Origin: Ohtaekwangia sp.
GTDB taxonomy: Bacteria; Bacteroidota; Bacteroidia; Cytophagales; Cyclobacteriaceae
DNA length: 64,000 nt
Reading direction: 5' to 3'
NCBI GenBank assembly: GCA_021155195.1
Contig: JAJNPV010000037.1
Span: 496,001-560,000, forward strand
Below are positions 7,373 to 16,252 of this stretch, in pieces. A model generated the notes under the pieces. The model was not told the DNA's origin. It ran no database searches and saw only the letters and a program-made list of their open reading frames with translations. How positions within the stretch are numbered: position 1 is the first letter of the stretch; each line of letters begins with the position of its first letter. Position numbers and translations under genes: made by a program.

Positions 7373-10369
7373 CTACCTTTCTATGTCGAAAAAGTCAGGA
7401 TTTTCGGCAACATAGGTATTGAATGCTAAAGGTGGCAATAGTCGTTTCAGTTTCTCCAGACTTTCATTGGCTTCATCATCAAAGCCAATAAGAGCAGCTT
7501 CCTTTACATACGCTTTTAAAAGTTTTATAGAATTAGGCCTGGCCAAAATTCCAGAGACAATAATGGAGTATGATTTAAGTCTGTCGGTTGTATCGGTAGA
7601 AAAGAATCTGGCAGAAGCGATTAATCCTTCTTCGAAGTGTATGTTAGCGGTGCTCAGGAATTCGAATTTTAATTTCGCGGCTTCTGTGTTTCCGGTTTGT
7701 TCATCTTGCAATGCTTTTAAATAGAGCAATTCGTTTGGATAGGCACCTTTAAAGGGCAGTGCTTTGTCGAGTTGTTGAGTGCTAAAACTTTCAGGGTCTA
7801 ACTCGGCTAGTAACATCATATTCAACAGAAGAATTTGATTATATATATTCTTATCAGTGAGTTTTAATCCCTTCACGCGTTTGATGATATCAAATGAAAC
7901 TGGGGCTTCATCGTGTTGATACCATTTTTTACTGAGATCAAGAATTGCACGTGCCTTTAATTCTTCATTTTTAATTGAGGAGACTATTCTCCAAAATGAG
8001 ACAGTATCTGAAATCGAAATTTTATAGCGGCAATAATTGTATTTATCAAAATCCGATAGCGCAAGCGCCTGGGTAGCATTAGATTTTAGAATGTTACTAA
8101 TTCGTTTTGCGAAGTTTACCTGAGAGGTATCAGTAGATTGACGTACACTATCCCAAAGATCAAGTGCGCTGGGAATGCTATCTGACTCTGTACTAGCCAG
8201 GGCTTCATGGAATAAGGCTGATGGTACTCTTTTCCCTTTCGCTATTTCAAAATAATTAGCAGCTATCTGTGGATTGTTTTGTTCGAGTGCCCACGTTCCT
8301 AACAAATTAAAATATTTACCTCTACCCGATGTATAAGCAATCTCGCGAGCGAGATCGAATGCTTTGCGTACAGATCCTTGTGTATAAAAAGCTTGTGAAG
8401 CAGCCATCAATATAACTTCCTTAAAATAACTATTACTTGGCTTTCGGGCCAGAGAAACCACTTGGGAAAGCAATGTTGTATCTACTTTTCCTTGCTGGTT
8501 AATTAAATAGTTGCACAGATATGTTGCTTTCGTTGCTGAGAACGTAGTATCTGTTCCAAGCGAGAACTGCAATGCAATTGGAAGGTTTTGCAGATTGGCT
8601 AACGCGAGCGCGTTAGCTCTTGGCCCTGCCTTATCAGATCCTATAAGCTGCAATAATGAATCTGCCGGATAATTAATTTTAAACTTTGCACTCGCGCCAA
8701 GCAGGTTAGTTTCCGCAATGTTTTTAGTTTCATGATAGTTACTGGCCTTTTGAAACGACAGCAAAGCAGAGTCGGCCATTTTTAGTTTTAAATAAGCTAA
8801 TCCCAAAGCATTTTCAATAGAACCGCTCTGAAATTTAGATTTTGCCAACGTCAATACATCGGCTGCTTGTAATGGATTCCCGCTACGTTGATATGCGTCA
8901 CTTAAGTTTACGAATGAGAATTCGGACGGAGTACCCTCAGCGGCTTTCGCCAATTCTTCTCGTTCTTTTTGTGGTTCGTATCGGGCAGCCTGAATGGATG
9001 CCAGCGCATAATGTGCATGATGATTCTGATTTCGGAAAGTAACTGATTTATTATAGAATCCTTCGGCTAATTGATCAGCCCCTTGCGCATAATATAAATC
9101 TCCTTGTCCATTATAGTATGATGAGTAAACTTGATTTACTACCGATTTATAATTAGTGTCATACACCAAAAAAGCAATGGTGCATATTAAACCCATCAAC
9201 CGGAAGGTAAAGTACGGCATGGTGTTGGGTTTGTATAAAACTTTAGACACCGGCAGGTTTTGCATAAGCATGGAACCAAAATTGGCCAGAACATAGGCAA
9301 AGAAAATAATTCCATATCCTAAATGACTGTACATAATTACATCGCGTATTACCTCTATTACCGGATCATTAGCTGAAGCAAAGAAATGACCGATGGTTGT
9401 AAATGAAATTATAGCCATGGCAACAATCACGTATACACCATAAGGATCGGCAGGAAGGATTGTTTCATATTGTGGTTCTCGCTGTCGGAATCCCCAAATC
9501 CCAAGAAGTGCCGAGATTGTGAAGAGGAAAAAGAAATTAATTACCCAAATGTTTAATTCGAGATAGCCTGTTTTAATCGCGTACGCAAGTATGAGATTGG
9601 TAATGTAAATACCAGTAATGATTAAGAAATGGCGCAATGTTTTTGTTTGCTTGGTTCCTTGTGTTAGCACATTGATAAATGCGGCAGGAATTTCGGGGCC
9701 AACCATTAAAATGAAAACGAGGGTAATGAGAAAACCAATTGAGTATCCCGTTGTAGAAAGATAAAGAATTGGGCTTTGTGTCTGACTAAAAAGCACAATG
9801 CCGATTCCTATTGAAATGAAAAGAATTGTGAACGAAACAAGTCTTAAAAAAAAACTAGCCTGACTTAGAAAAGCATGAAAGTAATAAGCAAGGGCTGCAA
9901 CCAGCAATATAATTGCACCAGTTGGTAGTTTATTGATCAAGCCAAAAATTTCGAGCGCTTCTAGTTGCAGACTAACTACAAAGAGGCAGAATAATCCCAT
10001 CCCGATTAGAAACCAAAATCGTTTTAACATGCTGATGACAGCAAGTATTACCACCAATGCGATCAACAAGATTGAAATAAAAAAATAGGAGGCTAGTAAA
10101 TTAGGTTGTAGCTGACTCCCAAGCTGAGTTTCAAAAATCATGAAATTGTCGGCCAGTACAGGTACGGTGTAGAGCCCAACTTGAAATGATCGTGTGGTTA
10201 TTTCTTCGGTCTGTAGTTCCTGATAATTATCCCATGAAACTACGGGTGCTGGATTTTGAGCATACGAATACCAAAAAAAGCCAATAGAAAGAATTAACAG
10301 CAGGCTTAATAGCCAAAAGAAGGATTGATAAGGTTTATTCCATAATTTCCAGAACTGAAGGGTGTGCAT
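7373..10369 (-). CDS. Large polytopic membrane protein with periplasmic or cytosolic TPR domain, function unknown
   Basis: The protein has 998 residues. The first 410 hold about 11 hydrophobic segments (around 17-35, 92-113, 117-135, 147-165, 172-195, 202-228, 246-265, 271-292, 311-330, 344-370 and 388-404). A loop of about 50 residues after the first segment is probably extracytoplasmic. From about 430 to the end the sequence is helical and TPR-like, with recurrent patterns such as GDLYYAQGADQLAEGFYNKS and NALGLAYLKLKMADSALLSF. The layout recalls O-antigen ligase or Wzy-like polymerase/TPR fusions, but I see no family signature, so no function is assigned. It is followed by gcvT and preceded by gatC, with gaps of 62 and 36 bp. 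Confidence 0.75.
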   Translation of the reverse strand: MHTLQFWKLWNKPYQSFFWLLSLLLILSIGFFWYSYAQNPAPVVSWDNYQELQTEEITTRSFQVGLYTVPVLADNFMIFETQLGSQLQPNLLASYFFISILLIALVVILAVISMLKRFWFLIGMGLFCLFVVSLQLEALEIFGLINKLPTGAIILLVAALAYYFHAFLSQASFFLRLVSFTILFISIGIGIVLFSQTQSPILYLSTTGYSIGFLITLVFILMVGPEIPAAFINVLTQGTKQTKTLRHFLIITGIYITNLILAYAIKTGYLELNIWVINFFFLFTISALLGIWGFRQREPQYETILPADPYGVYVIVAMAIISFTTIGHFFASANDPVIEVIRDVIMYSHLGYGIIFFAYVLANFGSMLMQNLPVSKVLYKPNTMPYFTFRLMGLICTIAFLVYDTNYKSVVNQVYSSYYNGQGDLYYAQGADQLAEGFYNKSVTFRNQNHHAHYALASIQAARYEPQKEREELAKAAEGTPSEFSFVNLSDAYQRSGNPLQAADVLTLAKSKFQSGSIENALGLAYLKLKMADSALLSFQKASNYHETKNIAETNLLGASAKFKINYPADSLLQLIGSDKAGPRANALALANLQNLPIALQFSLGTDTTFSATKATYLCNYLINQQGKVDTTLLSQVVSLARKPSNSYFKEVILMAASQAFYTQGSVRKAFDLAREIAYTSGRGKYFNLLGTWALEQNNPQIAANYFEIAKGKRVPSALFHEALASTESDSIPSALDLWDSVRQSTDTSQVNFAKRISNILKSNATQALALSDFDKYNYCRYKISISDTVSFWRIVSSIKNEELKARAILDLSKKWYQHDEAPVSFDIIKRVKGLKLTDKNIYNQILLLNMMLLAELDPESFSTQQLDKALPFKGAYPNELLYLKALQDEQTGNTEAAKLKFEFLSTANIHFEEGLIASARFFSTDTTDRLKSYSIIVSGILARPNSIKLLKAYVKEAALIGFDDEANESLEKLKRLLPPLAFNTYVAENPDFFDIER

Positions 10370-10405
10370 GGTGCTTTAGTTACAATGCCAGAACAAGTGG
10401 GGCGA

Positions 10406-10693
10406 TTACTCCAATACTTTGGGAACACGGAAATAATTCGCATCTTTTTTAGGGGCGTTTTTTAACGCCAGGTCATGGTCGAGGTGAGGTTTTACTTCAT
10501 CAGTTCGCAATGCATTTATTTCATGGCTCATTGTAGTAAGAGGTTCAACACCCTCTGTATCCACTTCATTTAATTTCTCGACAAATGAAATAATGTTTGA
10601 CATTTCCTGAAGCATTTTTTCAGAATCCTTTTCATCAAACTCAAGGCGGGCCAGATGGGCGATTTTATTTAAAGTTTCTTTATCAATATTCAT
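10406..10693 (-). CDS. gatC: Aspartyl/glutamyl-tRNA amidotransferase subunit C
   Basis: This 95-residue subunit of the GatCAB complex helps convert Glu-tRNA(Gln) or Asp-tRNA(Asn) to the amidated forms. The helix IAHLARLEF near the N-terminus, VEPLTTMSHEINALRTDE and the C-terminal FRVPKVLE are diagnostic. gatA and gatB are not adjacent. The start overlaps the end of plsC by 11 bp (10683-10693), so the two genes are translationally linked. Confidence 0.95.
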   Translation of the reverse strand: MNIDKETLNKIAHLARLEFDEKDSEKMLQEMSNIISFVEKLNEVDTEGVEPLTTMSHEINALRTDEVKPHLDHDLALKNAPKKDANYFRVPKVLE

Positions 10694-11411
10694 GAGCCTT
10701 CAATTCATTAGTAATAGTATCAAATACACGATCTTTCAATTCATTGACAGTATCAAGTGTGTATCCATTGGTTTCAATCGGTTCGTGAAAAATTACTTTC
10801 ATCAATCTTCGATGCAAACACAACGGTTTTTCGTCCGGTAAAATTATCCAATTGAAGGGAATCGTTACCGGTACAACTGGAATTTGTTTTTCGATGGCTG
10901 TACGAAAGGCACCGTCTTTAAAGGGTGTCATCTTCGGAGGATTGTCACCATAAATACCACCTTCGGGGAAAATAATAAGGCTTTTCCCTTCATCTATGGC
11001 TTTCATAGACTTGATGATTGTGTTGACCCGGCTTTTTAACTTGGATCGATCGACCGTAATATGAAGTTTACTATACATAAAACCAAAAAGCGGAATCCGT
11101 TCCATATCGTTTTTGCCTACAAAAACTGCATTGATTGGATTGAAGCCAAGAGTTGCAATATCCAGATAAGAAGTATGGTTAGGACAAAAGATATATTGTT
11201 TTTTCTTGTCCAGTTTAGATCGGGTTTCAACATTATATGGCAAGAAGATCATGTTGAACATAAGGTAAGCCCACCAGCGGTTTAGTACTCCCACTAATTT
11301 GAATTGATTGGGAAAGAGTATTGGAATTAGAAAAAAAGGCAACAGGATTAAGAAGAGAACAGAGAAAATGAGGAAGCCGTATATGGTGTAAAGAATTCGT
11401 AAGAATTTCAT
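10683..11411 (-). CDS. plsC: 1-acyl-sn-glycerol-3-phosphate acyltransferase
   Basis: The product is a membrane-associated acyltransferase that makes phosphatidic acid from lysophosphatidic acid. The catalytic NHTSYLD motif (NHx4D) is at residues 78-84 and the glycerophosphate-binding FPEGG is at 149-153. An N-terminal hydrophobic stretch (8-34) anchors it. The 242-residue length is usual. It is the first gene of the plsC-gatC pair, downstream of the terminator at 11476-11513. Confidence 0.92.
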   Translation of the reverse strand: MKFLRILYTIYGFLIFSVLFLILLPFFLIPILFPNQFKLVGVLNRWWAYLMFNMIFLPYNVETRSKLDKKKQYIFCPNHTSYLDIATLGFNPINAVFVGKNDMERIPLFGFMYSKLHITVDRSKLKSRVNTIIKSMKAIDEGKSLIIFPEGGIYGDNPPKMTPFKDGAFRTAIEKQIPVVPVTIPFNWIILPDEKPLCLHRRLMKVIFHEPIETNGYTLDTVNELKDRVFDTITNELKAHEY

Positions 11412-11475
11412 TCAATAAGTAATCGTATAAGACTACCTCTGCGATAGAGGAACATTCGAGAATCAAAGATAAATA

Positions 11476-11513
11476 AAAAGTCCTCCCTTGGCTTGGTTAA
11501 AGGAGGACTTTTA
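11476..11513 (-). terminator. Intrinsic terminator of the M24 peptidase gene
   Basis: Perfect 11-bp arms AAAAGTCCTCC (11476-11486) and GGAGGACTTTT (11502-11512) are separated by 15 nt. On the minus strand the stem runs into a T-rich tract. It lies directly after the stop of the peptidase gene and ahead of plsC. Confidence 0.9.
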
Positions 11514-11531
11514 TAATCAAACACTTCTTAT

Positions 11532-12863
11532 TTACTGTCTGTTTATTCCGCCCATTTTTGGGATTGTAATGATTTCTTTTTGGCGGCCATCTATATATCT
11601 AAAACCAGTTTCATCAAAATATCCGTCTTCTTCCAACTGTATTCGAATGTCTTTCTTCCATTCTGGAATATTTACGGTGCAGTTAAGTTCAATCGAGTAG
11701 GCGGTTTTATAATGCATAGGATAATCGCCAGTGAATGGTACTCCGCCTTGCATGTCCCACATGCCCACGGTTGTCCCTGCAGCGTGACCATGAAACCCAA
11801 TCGGGTGAGTATAGATGGAAGGTGTGATTCCTTCGGCAATGGCTTGCTCTCGAGTGGCTTTTAAAATTTCATTGCCTGTGCGACCTTCCTTATAATTGCC
11901 TGTAAGTATATCCTGTAACCGATTTCCTTTTATAAAAGCATCTCTTAAAAATTTTGGAACTTCTGTTTCACCACCTTTCAAAATATAAGCGTGTTGTTGT
12001 GTATCCGTATTCAAACGTAAATAGGTGATTCCAAAATCAACGTGTAGAAAATCTCCGGGCTGAATTACTAATGGTTGCGGACGCTTGGCCATCAGGGCAT
12101 CTGGCTCGTTTCGTTGTATGGAAACTGAAGGATGAAACCAGGTATCCAATTTCAATTCTTTGATGCGCTCGCGATACCACCACACTACATCTTCCGTTGT
12201 CGTTACACCAGGTTGAATAACTTTATCAGAAAAACCTTCTTGAATTATATCATGTGCAATACGGCAAATCTGCTGATAGATTGCCATTTCTTTTTCGGTG
12301 CGTGTTTCCAACCAACTAACAGCAAGTTTCTCTGCTGAGACAACTTTAGAGTGTAGATTCTTCGGAAGTACTTTTATCAAATTATCATAATCGTTTGAAG
12401 TTATTCCATCGGCATGACCCCAGGAAGACGCTTTATTTACCCCAATTTTTTTTGGATTGCGTTCAGAAATAATTTTCCCCAATTGTGCCCACTGGTCTGG
12501 GTTTGCATCCGGATCCCAGGCGCGTTTAAAGGTTTTACCAACATCATAACGGGCTACGGCCAGGTATTCCATTTCCTTATCAGCACCGCGATCGAACGCA
12601 ACAAGCATGGTGGTTCTGCGAGCTGCGTGCCATGTGGCAGGAAGCAGCGTTTTAATAACCGGATCTTCATTGTACTCGCGTGAAATTATTACCCACATGT
12701 CAAAGCTTTCTCTTCTCATTAGGCCAGGTAAAACGGTGCGTAAGCGATCTTCCAGTAACTCATCAATTACCCGAGCCTGATCGCGTTGAGTTAATATGAG
12801 GGGAGATTGACTGAAAGTATTTACAGAAATTAGTAATAGAATTGACGCAAAAAAGTGCTTCAT
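11532..12863 (-). CDS. M24 family metallopeptidase (Xaa-Pro aminopeptidase-like), exported
   Basis: This 443-residue pita-bread-fold peptidase would cleave N-terminal residues ahead of proline. A signal peptide (1-18, ending NTFSQ) indicates periplasmic export. The dinuclear metal site is complete: the aspartates of HVDFG (D286) and NTDTQQ (D297), the histidine of GFHGHAAG (about 368-370), and glutamates in IELNC (E402) and QLEED (about 421). The N-terminal creatinase-like domain covers about 25-185. The gene is probably monocistronic and ends at the strong terminator. Confidence 0.9.
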   Translation of the reverse strand: MKHFFASILLLISVNTFSQSPLILTQRDQARVIDELLEDRLRTVLPGLMRRESFDMWVIISREYNEDPVIKTLLPATWHAARRTTMLVAFDRGADKEMEYLAVARYDVGKTFKRAWDPDANPDQWAQLGKIISERNPKKIGVNKASSWGHADGITSNDYDNLIKVLPKNLHSKVVSAEKLAVSWLETRTEKEMAIYQQICRIAHDIIQEGFSDKVIQPGVTTTEDVVWWYRERIKELKLDTWFHPSVSIQRNEPDALMAKRPQPLVIQPGDFLHVDFGITYLRLNTDTQQHAYILKGGETEVPKFLRDAFIKGNRLQDILTGNYKEGRTGNEILKATREQAIAEGITPSIYTHPIGFHGHAAGTTVGMWDMQGGVPFTGDYPMHYKTAYSIELNCTVNIPEWKKDIRIQLEEDGYFDETGFRYIDGRQKEIITIPKMGGINRQ

Positions 12864-12928
12864 GGAATTGTTGATTTTTCTAAAGTAAATGAATCTAAAA
12901 TAAGTTTGAACTGAAATTTACACGGTTG

Positions 12929-12944
12929 GTTAGCGATGGCTAAC
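12929..12944. other. Small hairpin overlapping the stop of the thioesterase gene
   Basis: GTTAGC (12929-12934) and GCTAAC (12939-12944) form a 6-bp stem with a GATG loop. The thioesterase stop codon (12940-12942) lies in one arm. There is no T run on the minus strand, so termination by this hairpin is doubtful. Confidence 0.35.
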
Positions 12945-13494
12945 TATTTTGAAGAATGCACCGCTCATTCTTTAGAATTTGGGAGGCACGCTCTACTTCA
13001 ATATGCGATTTGGCATCGTCCATTTGTTCGCGTACCGCCTCGCGAATTTTCTTCATGTTCATGGCTTCAATGAAACGCTTTACATCTTCTCGGTTTTCTA
13101 AAATTAGTTTAGGTACAAGGGTTGGCTTATCGTCATCGCCCTTGGCTACCATGGTGAAAAAAGAAGAGTTGGTGTGTTTTATTTTTCCGGTTTTTACATT
13201 CTGAGATTCTACCCTAATACCAACTACCAACGAAGTGCGCCCCACATAATTTACAGAGGCGTGCATGGATACTAGTTCACCCACCTCCACAGGTTCAAGA
13301 AACTCTACTTTATCTACTGTAACCGTTACACAGTAGTTGCCCGCATGTTTGCTTGCTGTTGCATAAGCTACCTTGTCCATCAGCGAAAGCAGGGTTCCTC
13401 CATGTATTTTTCCGCCAAAGTTAGCGTAGGAGGGAATCATTAGTTCGGTGATCGTGGTTTGTGAGTAGCGAACGGGGCGGGCTTGTTCTTGCAT
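12940..13494 (-). CDS. Acyl-CoA thioesterase (hotdog fold, ACOT/YciA type)
   Basis: This 184-residue cytosolic hotdog thioesterase hydrolyses acyl-CoA to free acid and CoA. The segment GGKIHGGTLLSLMDKVAYA is the typical hotdog helix, with the catalytic aspartate in LMDKVA. VEFLEPVEVGELV and SSFFTMVAKG are the family's later strands. The C-terminal tail (about 130-184) is charged and helical. It stands alone on its strand, with the MATE gene 106 bp upstream. TAACTTTC, one mismatch from the -7 box, lies about 15 bp before the start. Confidence 0.9.
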   Translation of the reverse strand: MQEQARPVRYSQTTITELMIPSYANFGGKIHGGTLLSLMDKVAYATASKHAGNYCVTVTVDKVEFLEPVEVGELVSMHASVNYVGRTSLVVGIRVESQNVKTGKIKHTNSSFFTMVAKGDDDKPTLVPKLILENREDVKRFIEAMNMKKIREAVREQMDDAKSHIEVERASQILKNERCILQNS

Positions 13495-13554
13495 AGGAAT
13501 AGGTTTGACTAGAAAGTTAGTAAGTTTTTTATTGCTTCCATACTAGAATAGGCT

Positions 13555-13590
13555 GTCACTGGATACTTGACATAACAAGTAGCCAGTGAC
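13555..13590. repeat. Near-perfect 36-bp palindrome downstream of the MATE gene
   Basis: Arms GTCACTGG-a-TACTTG (13555-13569) and CAAGTA-g-CCAGTGAC (13576-13590) form a 15-position stem with one internal mismatch and a 6-nt loop. A related CTGGAT palindrome lies on the other side of the MATE gene. The hairpin could help terminate the MATE transcript, but it lacks a T run. Confidence 0.7.
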
Positions 13591-13600
13591 CAGCATCCGG

Positions 13601-14941
13601 TTATAGTTTAACCTTCGAAAGTCTGTTAAACCGCACCACCATAGCTGTTGCCGTTAAGGTTAGTCCGATTGATAAGCCTATCCAAATTCCATTAGCACCC
13701 ATGTTTAAAGGAAAGGCAAACCAATAACCCAGCGGCAAGGCGATGATCCAATAAGCAATAAAAATTAAGAGTGAAGGTATTTTTACATCTTGCAGACCTC
13801 GCAAGGCTCCGGCTGTCACCACCTGAATACCATCAGAGAGCTGAAAGAATGCAGCAACAATTAATAGCGTAGCTGTTAGTTCAATTACAGATGGATCGTC
13901 TATATACAGGCTTGGTAAAAAATGCCTTCCAAAAATGAACAGCATTGCCCAGGCCATCATTAACACAACGCTCATCCCAATCATAGTGAATGCTGAACTG
14001 CGCATATTTTTGAGATCCTTTTGACCTAAAAAATTTCCTACACGAATAGCCGCAGCAGCACCTAATCCCGAAGTTGTCATGTAACTAATAGTTGCCAGGT
14101 TAATCGCGATTTGATGTGCGGCTAGTGCTGTGGTTCCTATCCAGCCCATCATTAAAGCAGAGAAACCAAATGCTCCGGCTTCAAAAATAAATTGCGAACC
14201 TGCCGGGAGTCCAATATGTAACATCTTAGAAATTAGCGAACCGGAATAATTACCGATTGAAAAGCCTGCCTTGTAGGCTCGAAACTTTTTGCCATAATAA
14301 ACATAGCCCATCATACTCAATGCCATTAGGCAACGAGAGAGTAACGTTGCCCAGCCTGCACCGTTCAATCCTAATTCCGGAAATCCAAGATGGCCAAAAA
14401 TCAGCACGTAGTTAAGTGCTATGTTAACGATATTGCAGCCAACAACAATAATCATGGCAACGCGCGTGCGCTGCAGACCTTCAGCAAATTGCCGATAGGT
14501 TTGGAAGATCATAGTGGGAATAATCGCTACTGCAATAATGCAGAGGTATGGAATTGCTAACGTTACAGCATCTTCAGGCTGACCCATTGAATGCATGAAT
14601 GGAATGATGGAGAAAATTAAAATGACAAGAATGAATCCAGTGATGAGATTTATTAAGGCACCATTCTTAAGTGTGTCAATTATTTTGATTTGATTGTGGG
14701 CTCCTTCGGCTTGAGCAACCAAAGGAGTAATGGCATACGAAACTCCAATGCCAAAGAAAAGTGGAATTGAAAAAAATACATTCGCGAAGGAAGAAGCTGC
14801 CAGTGGTGTAGCACCCGTCCAGCCAATCATCACGCTATCCGCCACGCCTGTCATTACTTGCCCCAGCATGCTTAACATTACCGGGTAAGCGAGCAGAAAG
14901 TTAGGACGAATATGGGGGTTTAGGTTACTTAATTTAAACAT
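13601..14941 (-). CDS. MATE family multidrug efflux transporter
   Basis: This 446-residue inner-membrane protein has about 12 hydrophobic segments in two homologous halves. MATE signatures visible are the N-terminal YPVMLSMLGQVMTGVADSVMIG and the matching second-half start GLPAGSQFIFEAGAFGFSALM. Such proteins export cationic compounds against Na+ or H+. The substrate is unknown. The gene is bracketed by two related palindromic elements at 13555-13590 and 14966-14991. Confidence 0.92.
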   Translation of the reverse strand: MFKLSNLNPHIRPNFLLAYPVMLSMLGQVMTGVADSVMIGWTGATPLAASSFANVFFSIPLFFGIGVSYAITPLVAQAEGAHNQIKIIDTLKNGALINLITGFILVILIFSIIPFMHSMGQPEDAVTLAIPYLCIIAVAIIPTMIFQTYRQFAEGLQRTRVAMIIVVGCNIVNIALNYVLIFGHLGFPELGLNGAGWATLLSRCLMALSMMGYVYYGKKFRAYKAGFSIGNYSGSLISKMLHIGLPAGSQFIFEAGAFGFSALMMGWIGTTALAAHQIAINLATISYMTTSGLGAAAAIRVGNFLGQKDLKNMRSSAFTMIGMSVVLMMAWAMLFIFGRHFLPSLYIDDPSVIELTATLLIVAAFFQLSDGIQVVTAGALRGLQDVKIPSLLIFIAYWIIALPLGYWFAFPLNMGANGIWIGLSIGLTLTATAMVVRFNRLSKVKL

Positions 14942-14965
14942 AATAAGATGATTGATACTCGATCC

Positions 14966-14991
14966 TTGATGCTGGATAAATCGATCCAGTA
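14966..14991. repeat. Imperfect CTGGAT palindrome upstream of the MATE gene
   Basis: GAT-g-CTGGAT, an AAATCG loop and ATCCAG-t-ATC form an imperfect palindrome. It shares the CTGGATA...CCAGT...ACCAGC layout with the palindrome at 13555-13590. It occupies most of the 69-bp gap between the MATE and Nudix genes. Confidence 0.5.
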
Positions 14992-15010
14992 TCTATAAAC
15001 CAGCGTCATT

Positions 15011-15553
15011 TTATATACCTTTTATTCTCGCTACTTTAAGTATTCCCATCACGGTTAAGCTGTCGGTAATTTTTCCTTCCAGCACCATCCGCAATGCTTC
15101 AAGAAAAGGAAGCTTCCAAACTTTCATATCTGCTTCAGTATCTTCTAATTCATTTTCATGTTGTGTGAGGTCTTCCGCTAAGAATAGAAATCCTTCCTCG
15201 TCAGAAACTGAATTGCTAAGATGTGTCCGTTGAATCATTGTCCATTGTTTGGCGACAAGACCCGTTTCTTCTTTTAATTCCCGTTTGGCGGATTCCAATG
15301 CATTGTCCTGCAAAGGACCTCCGCCTTCAGGTATTTCCCAACTCCATTCATCAAGGGTATATCGCCATTGCCCGACCAGCCAGGTGTTATTATCTTTATC
15401 AAGAGCAACAATTCCTATTGCTTTGTTCTTGAAATGAACCTTCCCATAAATTCCATTTCCACCGGCAGGGTTAATCACCTGATGTTCTACAACCTGAATC
15501 CATTTGTTATTGTATATTTCTTTCGAGGAAAGCGTTTTCCAAGTTTTATCCAT
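15011..15553 (-). CDS. Nudix hydrolase (ADP-ribose pyrophosphatase-like)
   Basis: This 180-residue protein carries the full Nudix box (GX5EX7REUXEEXGU), with the run SAKRELKEETGL at about 90-101 containing the Mg-binding glutamates. The overall arrangement, with an N-terminal strand domain and IPEGG ahead of the box, fits the ADP-sugar pyrophosphatase group (NudF/YffH-like) that hydrolyses ADP-ribose to AMP and ribose-5-phosphate. It is divergent from rnhB, with an 11-bp inverted repeat (15568-15578 and 15611-15621) in the shared upstream region. Confidence 0.9.
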   Translation of the reverse strand: MDKTWKTLSSKEIYNNKWIQVVEHQVINPAGGNGIYGKVHFKNKAIGIVALDKDNNTWLVGQWRYTLDEWSWEIPEGGGPLQDNALESAKRELKEETGLVAKQWTMIQRTHLSNSVSDEEGFLFLAEDLTQHENELEDTEADMKVWKLPFLEALRMVLEGKITDSLTVMGILKVARIKGI

Positions 15554-15567
15554 AGTCTATTTGAATT

Positions 15568-15621
15568 AAAATTCAAGTTTCAAAAATTTATTGACAATCG
15601 AACCTGGCCGACTTGAATTTT
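15568..15621. repeat. 11-bp inverted repeat between divergent Nudix and rnhB genes
   Basis: AAAATTCAAGT (15568-15578) is exactly complementary to ACTTGAATTTT (15611-15621). Related TTGAATTTT text also occurs in the gap before the adenosyltransferase gene (about 27520-27543). It could be an operator or a degenerate dispersed repeat. Confidence 0.45.
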
Positions 15622-15649
15622 GAATAATGAATATCCAACTTTGATTCAG

Positions 15650-16252
15650 ATGTTACTATCGTCTTTCACTGCGGATTTAATTGAAGCTGGCTGCGATGAA
15701 GTGGGCCGTGGATGTTTGGCGGGTCCTGTTGTTGCAGCAGCGGTTATTCTTCCAAAAAATTATACGCACGAATTACTAACAGATTCAAAACAGTTGAAAA
15801 AGGAAGAAAGGATGTTGTTGGAGGAGGATATTTTACGTGATTCATTGGCATGGGCGGTGGCTGAAGTAAGCAGCGGAGAAATAGATCAAATCAATATTTT
15901 GAATGCTTCATTTAAGGCAATGCATCTGGCGTTGGATAAACTTTCAGTTCTACCGCAATTCCTTTTAATTGACGGAAATAGATTTATACCTTATAGGGAT
16001 TTGCCTTTTGAATGTGTAATAAAAGGAGACGGAAAGTATCTTTCTATTGCCGCAGCCTCCATCTTAGCTAAGAACTATCGCGATACATTGATGGAAGGGT
16101 TATCCACTCAGTTTCCAGGATACGGCTGGGACACCAATGTGGGATACCCTACAGAAGAGCATCGTGATGGAATCAGGGAATTAGGCATTACTCCGTATCA
16201 TAGAAGGTCATTTCAACTCTTACCTTCACAGTTAGAATTATTTTCTGAATGA
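15650..16252 (+). CDS. rnhB: Ribonuclease HII
   Basis: The enzyme removes RNA from RNA-DNA hybrids, including single misincorporated ribonucleotides. AGCDEVGRGCLAGP (D16 and E17 of the catalytic set), LLIDGNRF and SIAAASILAKNYRD are all present. An in-frame TTG at 15620 would add ten residues, but ATG at 15650 gives the usual 200-residue protein with DEVGRG close to the N-terminus. The stop codon overlaps the ATG of the DUF3667 gene (ATGA), so the two are translationally coupled. Confidence 0.95.
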   Translation: MLLSSFTADLIEAGCDEVGRGCLAGPVVAAAVILPKNYTHELLTDSKQLKKEERMLLEEDILRDSLAWAVAEVSSGEIDQINILNASFKAMHLALDKLSVLPQFLLIDGNRFIPYRDLPFECVIKGDGKYLSIAAASILAKNYRDTLMEGLSTQFPGYGWDTNVGYPTEEHRDGIRELGITPYHRRSFQLLPSQLELFSE

